From NCBI GenBank assembly GCA_025455345.1, contig JALOMS010000049.1, positions 1 through 13,229 of the forward strand: a DNA stretch of 13,229 nt, read 5' to 3'. A program made the position numbers and the translations under genes. Positions 8,161 to 13,229 of this stretch are shown one piece after another; position 1 is the stretch's first letter, and each line of letters begins with the position of its first letter. The notes under the pieces were generated by a model, which ran no database searches, had not been told where the DNA came from, and was given only the letters and a program-made list of their open reading frames with translations. This DNA comes from Thermoflexibacter sp. GTDB taxonomy: Bacteria > Bacteroidota > Bacteroidia > Cytophagales > Thermoflexibacteraceae.

Positions 8161-8480
8161 TGTTTATTTGCTTGATTTTTAGCAAGTTCTTTTACTTTTA
8201 TGCTGTCTATATCATATCCTTTGAGCAAGGTAAGTTCTTGGTCTAAGTTCATAATGACAGTTTCCAAATTACTTACACGTTCTGTTAATTGTTGGTTTTG
8301 GCTAAGTGTTTCTTTCAATAACTTCACTTCCTCCTCAGACAATTTGCTTCCGCCTTGTTTGAGTTTTAATTTTTGGATATTGAAATAAAAACCACCAATA
8401 ATTGCAGATAAAGGTATGCTGAACACCATCAAAATGGCAATAATTTTGGGTTGAAAAATTGCTTGAATAATTTCTATCAT
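8157..8480 (-). CDS. Small membrane/coiled-coil protein, PspB-like
   Basis: This 107-residue protein has one transmembrane helix (about 13-33, IIAILMVFSIPLSAIIGGFYF), a basic stretch (KLKLKQGG) and an amphipathic coiled coil (45-88) starting LSEEEVKLLKETL and including ERVSNLETVI. The order and pattern resemble PspB of the phage shock system: a short membrane helix, then LSxxE...L, then RxxxLE. PspB is about 75 residues; this one has an extra charged tail (DSIKVKELAKNQ). Its function is not known from sequence; PspB-like proteins bind partners at the inner membrane. I prefer the ATG at 8480, directly before the helix; an in-frame ATG at 8525 would add a basic 15-residue extension. The gene is divergent from the flavoprotein gene. 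Its stop codon TTA (8157-8159 on plus) interlocks with the cyclase stop TAA (8158-8160). The PspB relation is tentative. Confidence 0.65.
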   Translation of the reverse strand: MIEIIQAIFQPKIIAILMVFSIPLSAIIGGFYFNIQKLKLKQGGSKLSEEEVKLLKETLSQNQQLTERVSNLETVIMNLDQELTLLKGYDIDSIKVKELAKNQANKH

Positions 8481-8580
8481 TGTTTTGATTATTTTTTTAG
8501 AACTACCAAATACCTTGTTATACATAGTACGGCTTTTAGATATTTAAGTTACATTATTAGTTCCAAATTTTACTTTAATT

Positions 8581-9831
8581 TTGAAAATTGTCATCATAGG
8601 GGGAGGCGCAGGCGGTTTTTTTGCTGCTATCCACAGTGGGCTGGCAAATCCCCAAGCCGAAGTTATTTTATTAGAAAAAACCAACAAACTACTCTCAAAA
8701 GTACGTATTTCTGGGGGAGGAAGGTGTAATGTTACCAATAATTGCCCTCATATCAGCGAGATGAGCAAAAACTATCCAAGAGGCGAACATCAAATGAAGC
8801 ACCTACTTCATCAATTTATGACCACAGACACTATAAATTGGTTTGAAAAAAGAGGTGTGAAGTTAAAAGCAGAACCTGATGGTCGCATATTCCCTGTTTC
8901 TGATAGTTCAGAAAGCATCATTGACTGCTTATTACGAGAAAGCAAAAAAGTAGGAGTAAAAATTATGCTAAACAGTGATGTCTTAGCAATCAATATCTTA
9001 GCAGATAATATGTTTGCGCTACTTTTACGCAACCAAGAAAAAATTACTTGTGATAGAGTGATTATTGCGACAGGAGGTAGCCCAAAAGAAAGTGGGTTGG
9101 AATGGCTTAAAAATTTAGGACACCAAATAATCCCGCCAGTACCCTCTTTGTTTACTTTTAATATCCCGCATCACCCCATCACACAGTTGATGGGAACAAG
9201 TGTTAGTAATATAAAAGCTAAAATACAAGGTACAAAATTAGAGGAAGAAGGAGCTATACTAATTACTCATTGGGGCTTAAGCGGTCCCGCTATTCTTAGG
9301 CTATCTGCTTGGGGAGCAAGGGCTTTGCATGAGATGGACTACCATTTCAAAGTCAATATCAACTGGTTAGGACGTATCAAAGAAGACGAACTGCGAGGTT
9401 TTTTTGACCAACACAAAAATAATTTTGATAAAAAATTAGTAAGTAATTGTAATCCAAGTGCATTGCTTCATTTGACCATTCCAAATCGTCTGTGGGAGTT
9501 TTTTATAGAAAAAACTGCTATCCCTATTCATAAGAAATGGGTAGAACTCAGTAAAGTAGAAAAAAATCGCCTAATCAATGTATTGGTCAATGATGAATAC
9601 GAAGTCAAGGGCAAAACTACTTTCAAGGAAGAATTTGTAACCTGCGGGGGAGTCGCGCTCAGTGATATAGACCTCAGAAGTATGGAAAGTAAAAAAATTC
9701 CTCATCTATATTTTGCTGGAGAAGTAATTGATATTGATGGAATTACAGGTGGATTTAACTTCCAAGCCGCATGGACTACTGGATACATAGCTGGTAACTC
9801 AGCCGCAAAGATAGAGAAAAAACCATTATAG
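8581..9831 (+). CDS. HI0933/BaiN-family FAD-dependent oxidoreductase
   Basis: This 416-residue flavoprotein belongs to the HI0933-like family, often annotated as BaiN/RdsA or aminoacetone-oxidase-like NAD(P)/FAD-dependent oxidoreductase. The N-terminal Rossmann motif is VIIGGGAGGFFAA (4-16), with Gly where most relatives have Ala (GGGAAG). ISGGGRCNVTNN is the family signature near the flavin. GVALSDID and FAGEVIDIDGITGGFNFQAAW form the C-terminal FAD-binding signature. The length is normal. The physiological substrate of most members is unknown. The start is TTG: the next in-frame Met (MSKNYP) would remove the FAD motif, no ATG or GTG start lies between TTG and the upstream in-frame stop except a GTT/ATT-rich stretch, and the family N-terminus fits exactly. 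No classical terminator follows, so some read-through into the ribosomal cluster is possible. Confidence 0.9.
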   Translation: MKIVIIGGGAGGFFAAIHSGLANPQAEVILLEKTNKLLSKVRISGGGRCNVTNNCPHISEMSKNYPRGEHQMKHLLHQFMTTDTINWFEKRGVKLKAEPDGRIFPVSDSSESIIDCLLRESKKVGVKIMLNSDVLAINILADNMFALLLRNQEKITCDRVIIATGGSPKESGLEWLKNLGHQIIPPVPSLFTFNIPHHPITQLMGTSVSNIKAKIQGTKLEEEGAILITHWGLSGPAILRLSAWGARALHEMDYHFKVNINWLGRIKEDELRGFFDQHKNNFDKKLVSNCNPSALLHLTIPNRLWEFFIEKTAIPIHKKWVELSKVEKNRLINVLVNDEYEVKGKTTFKEEFVTCGGVALSDIDLRSMESKKIPHLYFAGEVIDIDGITGGFNFQAAWTTGYIAGNSAAKIEKKPL

Positions 9832-9843
9832 ATTAAAATATTG

Positions 9844-9884
9844 TTTATCAAATACTTATATCAGTAAAGAACAAATTTGATAAA
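9844..9884. repeat. AT-rich inverted repeat before the rplB promoter
   Basis: TTTATCAAAT (9844-9853) is the exact reverse complement of ATTTGATAAA (9875-9884), with a 21-base spacer. The plus-strand flank after it is an A-run rather than a T-run, so it does not look like a terminator for the flavoprotein gene. It ends 17 bases before the -33 box of the ribosomal promoter, so a protein-binding site is conceivable. It could also be chance in AT-rich DNA. Confidence 0.35.
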
Positions 9885-9901
9885 AAAATTAGCACAAAGC
9901 A

Positions 9902-9931
9902 TTGTCATTACCAATCTTTTATATAACTTTG
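9902..9931 (+). promoter_or_regulatory. Consensus Bacteroidota promoter of the rplB-rpsC cluster
   Basis: TTG at 9902-9904 and TAACTTTG at 9924-9931 match the -33/-7 consensus TTG-N19-TAnnTTTG exactly, with the ideal 19-base gap. This is the best promoter in the window, as expected for ribosomal protein genes. Transcription should begin near 9938, leaving a leader of about 83 bases before rplB. Confidence 0.75.
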
Positions 9932-9937
9932 CGGTCT

Positions 9938-10020
9938 CAAAACGGTGTTTAGTAACAAATCGTTGCAGTAGGCACTTGATTATGAATACATTAGCTTATT
10001 GCTAAATACTTTAAATTAAA
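9938..10020 (+). promoter_or_regulatory. 5' leader of the rplB cluster, with small hairpin
   Basis: The predicted untranslated leader has no Shine-Dalgarno before the rplB ATG. TTAGC (9991-9995) and GCTAA (10001-10005) can form a 5-bp stem with a 5-base loop ending 15 bases before the start. Many ribosomal operons are controlled by one of their own proteins binding the leader, but this stem is short and no known binding-site mimic is recognised. Function is unproven. Confidence 0.3.
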
Positions 10021-10845
10021 ATGGGAGTAAAAAAATTAAGACCAATTACACCAGGTCAGCGAGGCAGGGTAGCTCCAACCTTTGATGAAATCACAAAGAG
10101 TCGCCCCGAAAAATCGCTGATAGTCCGTTTGAAAAGGACAGGTGGTAGAAACAACACAGGTAAAATGACTATGCGCTATATTGGCGGTGGTCATCGTAAA
10201 CTGTATCGTATTGTCGACTTCAAGCGCGACAAATTTCACATTCCTGCTGAAGTAATAGGCGTGGAATATGACCCTAACAGAACCGCTCGCATTGCCTTGT
10301 TGCAGTATGAAGATGGTGAAAAACGCTACATCATTGCCCCTAACGGTATTAAAGTAGGGCAAAAAGTCCTTTCAGGGAAAGGAATAGCTCCAGAAGTAGG
10401 GAATGCTCTTCCCCTTGGCGAGATTCCAATAGGTACTATCGTTCACAACATCGAGTTGCAAGCTGGCTCAGGTGGCAGTTTGGCTCGTAGCGCAGGTACT
10501 TATGCTCAATTGCTTGGTAGAGAGGGCAAATATGCCGTACTCAAAATGCCTTCTGGCGAAACCCGTATGGTACTTACTACTTGCTTGGCTACAGTAGGCT
10601 CTGTATCTAACAGCGACCACATGAACGTAGAACTTGGCAAAGCAGGTCGTACACGTTGGATGGGACGCAGACCACGCAATAGAGGTGTAGCAATGAACCC
10701 AGTAGATCACCCAATGGGTGGTGGTGAAGGTAGAGCATCAGGTGGTCACCCACGCTCACGTAAAGGCTTGTACACAAAAGGCAAGAAAACACGCACTCCA
10801 AAGAAATATTCTAATTCATTAATCATTAGCAGGAAGAAGAAATAA
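10021..10845 (+). CDS. rplB: 50S ribosomal protein L2
   Basis: This 274-residue protein is the large-subunit protein needed for subunit association and peptidyl transferase function. The N-terminus GVKKLRPITPGQRGRV and the RTGGRNNTGKMTMRYIGGGHRKLYR segment are the conserved RNA-binding OB-fold region. The SH3-like domain follows, and VDHPMGGGEGR near the C-terminus contains the conserved His of the peptidyl-transferase-proximal loop. The basic tail SRKKK is normal. It is the first gene of the cluster; upstream lies an unrelated flavoprotein gene instead of the usual rplW. Its TAA stop overlaps the rpsS ATG by one base (TAATG), suggesting translational coupling. Confidence 0.98.
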   Translation: MGVKKLRPITPGQRGRVAPTFDEITKSRPEKSLIVRLKRTGGRNNTGKMTMRYIGGGHRKLYRIVDFKRDKFHIPAEVIGVEYDPNRTARIALLQYEDGEKRYIIAPNGIKVGQKVLSGKGIAPEVGNALPLGEIPIGTIVHNIELQAGSGGSLARSAGTYAQLLGREGKYAVLKMPSGETRMVLTTCLATVGSVSNSDHMNVELGKAGRTRWMGRRPRNRGVAMNPVDHPMGGGEGRASGGHPRSRKGLYTKGKKTRTPKKYSNSLIISRKKK

Positions 10846-11126
10846 TGGCACGTTCACTCAAGAAAGGACCTTATATAGATTTTCGCCTTGAGAAGAAAGT
10901 CACGGCGATGAACGAAGGTGGGAAAAAAACAGTAATAAAAACATGGTCAAGGCGTTCAATGATTTCGCCTGATTTTATTGGTCATACATTCGCAGTACAT
11001 AACGGCAACAAATTTGTTCCTGTCTATGTAACTGAAAACATGGTAGGACATAAACTTGGTGAGTTTGCACCTACTCGCACATTTAGAGGACATACAGCTA
11101 AAAAAGATAAAGCCACGAAAAAATAA
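10845..11126 (+). CDS. rpsS: 30S ribosomal protein S19
   Basis: This 93-residue small-subunit head protein binds 16S rRNA near the decoding region together with S13. ARSLKKGPYID at the N-terminus, KTWSRRSMISPDFIGHTFAVHNG in the middle and MVGHKLGEFAPTRTFRGH near the end are the family signatures. The length is typical. It overlaps rplB and rplV by one base each through TAATG junctions, so the three genes are probably translated in a coupled way. Confidence 0.98.
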   Translation: MARSLKKGPYIDFRLEKKVTAMNEGGKKTVIKTWSRRSMISPDFIGHTFAVHNGNKFVPVYVTENMVGHKLGEFAPTRTFRGHTAKKDKATKK

Positions 11127-11527
11127 TGGAAGCAGTAGCAAGATTGAAAAATGTCCCTACCTCGCCACGAAAAATGCGTATGGTTGCCGATATGATTAGG
11201 GGACAAAAAGTAACGAAGGCATTGAATATTTTAAAATTTGAACCTCGTATAGGAGCAAAAAAATTAGAAAAATTATTGCTCTCTGCTATCTCTAATTGGG
11301 AACAGAAAAACGTAGGCAGAAAAATAGAAGAAGCAGACTTATATGTCAAAACCATCTATGTAGATGGAGGAACTATGCTCAAAAGAATGCGTCCAGCTCC
11401 CCAAGGGAGAGGATATCGCGTTCGTAAGCGTTCTAATCACGTAACTTTGATTGTAGATGAGGTTGCTACTAAACTAATAGTAAACCCCACAGTAGAAACT
11501 ATTACAACAAACGTAAATAACGACTAA
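11126..11527 (+). CDS. rplV: 50S ribosomal protein L22
   Basis: This 133-residue large-subunit protein lines the peptide exit tunnel. The N-terminal part (ARLKNVPTSPRKMRMVADMIRG) is the canonical start of the globular domain. MLKRMRPAPQGRGYRVRKRSNHVTL is the long beta-hairpin that reaches the tunnel, where macrolide-resistance mutations occur in other bacteria; nothing unusual is seen there. A short tail follows (VNPTVETITTNVNND), making the protein slightly longer than the roughly 110 residues of E. coli L22. The start overlaps the rpsS stop. Confidence 0.97.
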   Translation: MEAVARLKNVPTSPRKMRMVADMIRGQKVTKALNILKFEPRIGAKKLEKLLLSAISNWEQKNVGRKIEEADLYVKTIYVDGGTMLKRMRPAPQGRGYRVRKRSNHVTLIVDEVATKLIVNPTVETITTNVNND

Positions 11528-11528
11528 A

Positions 11529-11534
11529 AAGAGG
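11529..11534 (+). promoter_or_regulatory. Shine-Dalgarno-like site before rpsC
   Basis: AAGAGG lies nine bases before the rpsC ATG at 11544, within the 16-base gap after rplV. It stands out because the other genes of the window mostly lack such a site, and rpsC is the only gene of the cluster not joined by a stop/start overlap. Confidence 0.5.
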
Positions 11535-11543
11535 TAAAATATT

Positions 11544-12314
11544 ATGGGACAAAAAGTAAACCCAAATGGTTTAAGACTTGGAATCATCAAAGGTTGGGAT
11601 TCCAATTGGTATGGAGGAAAAGACTTTTCTGATAAACTGATAGAAGATGAGAAAATTAGAAAATATCTAAATGCCCGCATCCCTAAAGGTAGCATCTCCA
11701 AAATCGTTATTGAAAGAACGTTGAAAAGAATTATCATCACTATCAATACTGCACGTCCAGGTGTAGTGATTGGTAAGGGAGGTAAAGAAGTAGATACTAT
11801 CAAGGAAGAGTTGAAGAAATTGACCAAGAAAGACGTACAAATCAATATCTATGAAATAAAAAGACCAGAAATTGATTCGCATTTGATTGGACAACAAATC
11901 GCTCAGCAGATAGAAGGTCGTATCTCTTATCGCCGTGCTATGAAACAAGCGATTAGCAATGCAATGAGAGTAGGCGCACAAGGCATTAAAGTTCGTATTT
12001 CTGGACGCTTAGGTGGAGCTGAGATGGCTCGTACAGAAGAATACAAAGAAGGAAGAGTTCCTTTACATACTCTTAGAGCAGATATAGATTACTCAATTTC
12101 TGAAGCACTGACTGTGTATGGGAAAATAGGAATCAAAGTTTGGGTATTCAAAGGCGAGGTATATGGCAAGAGAGACCTCTCTCCTGTAACTGGTACTGTT
12201 CCTAAAGCTGAACAAGGTACTGGCGAAGGTGGAAACAATCGCCGCCACGACAGAGACCGCAATGACAGGGACAAGCGCAAGAAAAAAGACCGTAACAAGA
12301 AAAAAGGTAAATAA
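11544..12314 (+). CDS. rpsC: 30S ribosomal protein S3
   Basis: This 256-residue protein is located at the mRNA entry site of the small subunit. GQKVNPNGLRLGIIKGWDS at the start is the family signature. RPGVVIGKGG with GKGG at 77-80 is the type II KH-domain loop that binds RNA. The C-terminal domain contains RISGRLGGAEMARTE and KGEVYGKRDLSP. The last ~25 residues are an extra, highly charged tail rich in Arg, Asp and Lys (RRHDRDRNDRDKRKKKD), beyond the ~233-residue length of E. coli S3. It is the last gene of the cluster: a terminator hairpin follows 11 bases later, and rplP, which normally comes next, is absent. Confidence 0.98.
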   Translation: MGQKVNPNGLRLGIIKGWDSNWYGGKDFSDKLIEDEKIRKYLNARIPKGSISKIVIERTLKRIIITINTARPGVVIGKGGKEVDTIKEELKKLTKKDVQINIYEIKRPEIDSHLIGQQIAQQIEGRISYRRAMKQAISNAMRVGAQGIKVRISGRLGGAEMARTEEYKEGRVPLHTLRADIDYSISEALTVYGKIGIKVWVFKGEVYGKRDLSPVTGTVPKAEQGTGEGGNNRRHDRDRNDRDKRKKKDRNKKKGK

Positions 12315-12324
12315 CCTACTCGAT

Positions 12325-12353
12325 AAGGCATAAATTTTTAAAGTTTATGCCTT
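12325..12353 (+). terminator. Rho-independent terminator after rpsC
   Basis: AAGGCATAAA (12325-12334) pairs perfectly with TTTATGCCTT (12344-12353). A G-U pair and two A-U pairs can extend the stem inward to a 3-base loop. The plus strand continues TATTTTT, a U-rich tail. It begins 11 bases after the rpsC stop. Its sequence is unrelated to the palindromes at 1798 and 5460. Confidence 0.8.
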
Positions 12354-12506
12354 TATTTTTAAAAAAAAATCTTGATTTTGTAAATATTGTCATAATTTTT
12401 GTATTATTGCTCTCATAATAGTTTTACAAACACCCCCACAATTAATTAGATAAAACTCCTGCAAAAATTTTGTTTTGATTTGCATTTCCAAAGTAATTTC
12501 TTAAAA

Positions 12507-12537
12507 TTGTGTTGGAATAAAAAATTATTTATTTTTG
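12507..12537 (+). promoter_or_regulatory. Bacteroidota-type promoter for the siaC-like gene
   Basis: TTG at 12507-12509 and TATTTTTG at 12530-12537 fit TTG-N20-TAnnTTTG. A start near 12544 would give an 83-base leader before the ATG at 12627. No Shine-Dalgarno is seen. Confidence 0.5.
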
Positions 12538-12626
12538 AGGATTAAATTTTAAATTAAACAATATAAGATATTTTTAGAAAACAGTTTTTACCTTAGCTGT
12601 TAATTATCTAAAACTAAGCAAAGCAC

Positions 12627-13007
12627 ATGGACAACTTATTCATCAAAGGTTCGACTTACATTCCTACGGTGGATTTTAATGCACAGACCAATATTTTAGA
12701 GATGTCGGGCGAATCTTATCACGAATACACCATAGAATTTTTTCAGCCAATATTTGAGTGGCTGAATAATTACCTGTCTCAACCGGGTAGAAGTTTTGTT
12801 TTTAATTTTAAGATGACTTACTTTAATACAAGTTCGTCAAGACGCTTCTTGGAGATTTTTGATCTTTTAGAAAATTACATGAAAAACAAAGCTGGCAAGG
12901 TAGAAGTAAATTGGTATTATAAAGAGGGAGATTTGGATATGCTGGAAAGTGGAGAAGAATATGCTGACGATGTAGATTTAAAATTCAACTTTATTTCTTA
13001 TCCTTAA
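12627..13007 (+). CDS. SiaC-family regulatory phosphoprotein (DUF1987)
   Basis: This 126-residue cytosolic protein matches the SiaC/DUF1987 family in length and pattern. It opens with LFIKGSTYIPTVDFN and has GESYHEYTIEFFQPIFEWL near residues 28-46. MTYFNTSSSRRFLEIFDLLE (63-82) has its Thr at position 68. In Pseudomonas aeruginosa, SiaC is phosphorylated on Thr68 by the kinase SiaB and dephosphorylated by the PP2C-type SiaA; unphosphorylated SiaC activates the diguanylate cyclase SiaD. The fold is STAS-like, as in anti-sigma-factor antagonists. Whether the Bacteroidota protein acts on a diguanylate cyclase is unknown. No SiaA, SiaB or SiaD homologue is visible in the window. It has its own promoter and appears monocistronic, ending near the hairpin at 13104-13132. 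Confidence 0.85.
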   Translation: MDNLFIKGSTYIPTVDFNAQTNILEMSGESYHEYTIEFFQPIFEWLNNYLSQPGRSFVFNFKMTYFNTSSSRRFLEIFDLLENYMKNKAGKVEVNWYYKEGDLDMLESGEEYADDVDLKFNFISYP

Positions 13008-13103
13008 ATAAGATTTTACGTTTGGATACATCTAATCAATGCCTTGTTAAACAACAAGCATATTTTTTGTATTTTTGAAAAAATATATTCATTGCATGAA
13101 CTC

Positions 13104-13132
13104 AAATCCATTCTTATATCAAGAATGGATTT
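13104..13132. terminator. Hairpin terminator between the siaC-like gene and a convergent gene
   Basis: AAATCCATTCTT (13104-13115) and AAGAATGGATTT (13121-13132) form a perfect 12-bp stem with a 5-base loop. The plus strand continues with TT, giving a TTTTT run in total; the minus side ends in TTT only. It lies 97 bases after the siaC-like stop and 14 bases beyond the stop of the predicted minus-strand gene at the right edge. Confidence 0.65.
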
Positions 13133-13146
13133 TTGCTTATATCTTC

Positions 13147-13229
13147 TTATTTCTTCAGAGAATTTAAGATTGTTTGTAAAATGTTTCTCACCTCTGGAGA
13201 CCACCAATGCCTAAGTGTATCTTTGAAAG
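13147..13229 (-). CDS. C-terminal fragment of an unidentified minus-strand gene
   Basis: On the minus strand one frame stays open from the window edge to a TAA at 13147-13149, giving the last 26 residues of a protein (FKDTLRHWWSPEV, then ILQTILNSLKK). It looks like a natural amphipathic helical C-terminus with a basic end, and a hairpin terminator lies just beyond its stop. The other two minus frames are closed early by stops. It is too short to assign a family, and chance is possible. Confidence 0.35.
   Translation of the reverse strand, partial: FKDTLRHWWSPEVRNILQTILNSLKK

Larger units (their letters stand above)
12315..12626. other. Intergenic region between rpsC and the siaC-like gene
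   Basis: This 312-base AT-rich stretch contains the rpsC terminator at its left end and a candidate promoter for the siaC-like gene at 12507-12537. In between (about 12360-12500) I see no ORF, RNA gene or remnant of rplP. Confidence 0.5.

Noticed and set aside
8451..8729. 92-residue plus-strand ORF
   Set aside because: It overlaps the PspB-like gene start and the flavoprotein's FAD motif in another frame and has no recognisable pattern.
12371..12401. Second possible promoter after rpsC (TTG...TAATTTTTG)
   Set aside because: The -7 box has three instead of two bases between TA and TTTG; the site at 12507-12537 fits better and lies closer to the gene.
13016..13207. 63-residue minus-strand ORF
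   Set aside because: It runs through the hairpin at 13104-13132 and competes with the more plausible frame ending at 13147.
1..13229. CRISPR array, transposon, prophage, tRNA/rRNA genes
   Set aside because: No regularly spaced repeats, transposase, integrase or phage-like genes, and no cloverleaf or rRNA-like sequence was seen.

Overview
The window most likely comes from a Bacteroidota chromosome, probably Cytophagales or a relative (an inference). It is AT-rich and most genes lack an obvious Shine-Dalgarno sequence. Several intergenic regions carry the Bacteroidota-type promoter pattern TTG-N19/20-TAnnTTTG or its -7 half. The HtpG N-terminus (IKKFLYSDHEIFLREL) is of the type found in that phylum. 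I see no tRNA, rRNA, CRISPR array, transposase, integrase or phage gene; the region looks like a core chromosome with some unusual arrangements.

Layout. 1-2556: the Hsp90 chaperone gene htpG (5' end cut by the window edge) converges on a HAD-family phosphatase/phosphomutase gene, with a perfect 16-bp palindromic terminator between them. 2557-6052: a large GH63-like glycoside hydrolase gene, transcribed divergently from the HAD gene, converges on a GNAT acetyltransferase gene. A second copy of the same palindrome lies between those two. 6053-8480: a 425-bp AT-rich intergenic region, then a membrane-anchored class III adenylyl cyclase with a helical, TPR-like N-terminal half. This gene converges on, and overlaps by four bases, a small gene for a one-pass membrane/coiled-coil protein resembling PspB. 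8581-9831: a HI0933/BaiN-type flavoprotein gene starting with TTG. 10021-12314: a tight ribosomal protein cluster rplB-rpsS-rplV-rpsC with a strong consensus promoter in front and a terminator hairpin behind. 12627-13007: a SiaC-like regulatory phosphoprotein gene. 13147-13229: the likely 3' end of an unidentified minus-strand gene.

How the genes relate. The only clear operon is the ribosomal one. Its first three genes are joined by TAATG one-base stop/start overlaps, and rpsC follows after 16 bases with an AAGAGG site. It is the central part of the classical S10 operon (L2-S19-L22-S3). It is cut off from rpsJ-rplC-rplD-rplW on one side and rplP-rpmC-rpsQ on the other, and sits between unrelated genes with its own promoter and terminator. 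Three of four convergent junctions carry a hairpin with T-runs on one or both flanks. The fourth (cyclase/PspB-like) has overlapping stop codons instead.

I found no complete new multi-gene system. The best leads are the isolated four-gene ribosomal block, the repeated palindrome in convergent junctions, the SiaC-like protein that keeps the phospho-threonine position, and the interlocked cyclase/PspB-like pair.
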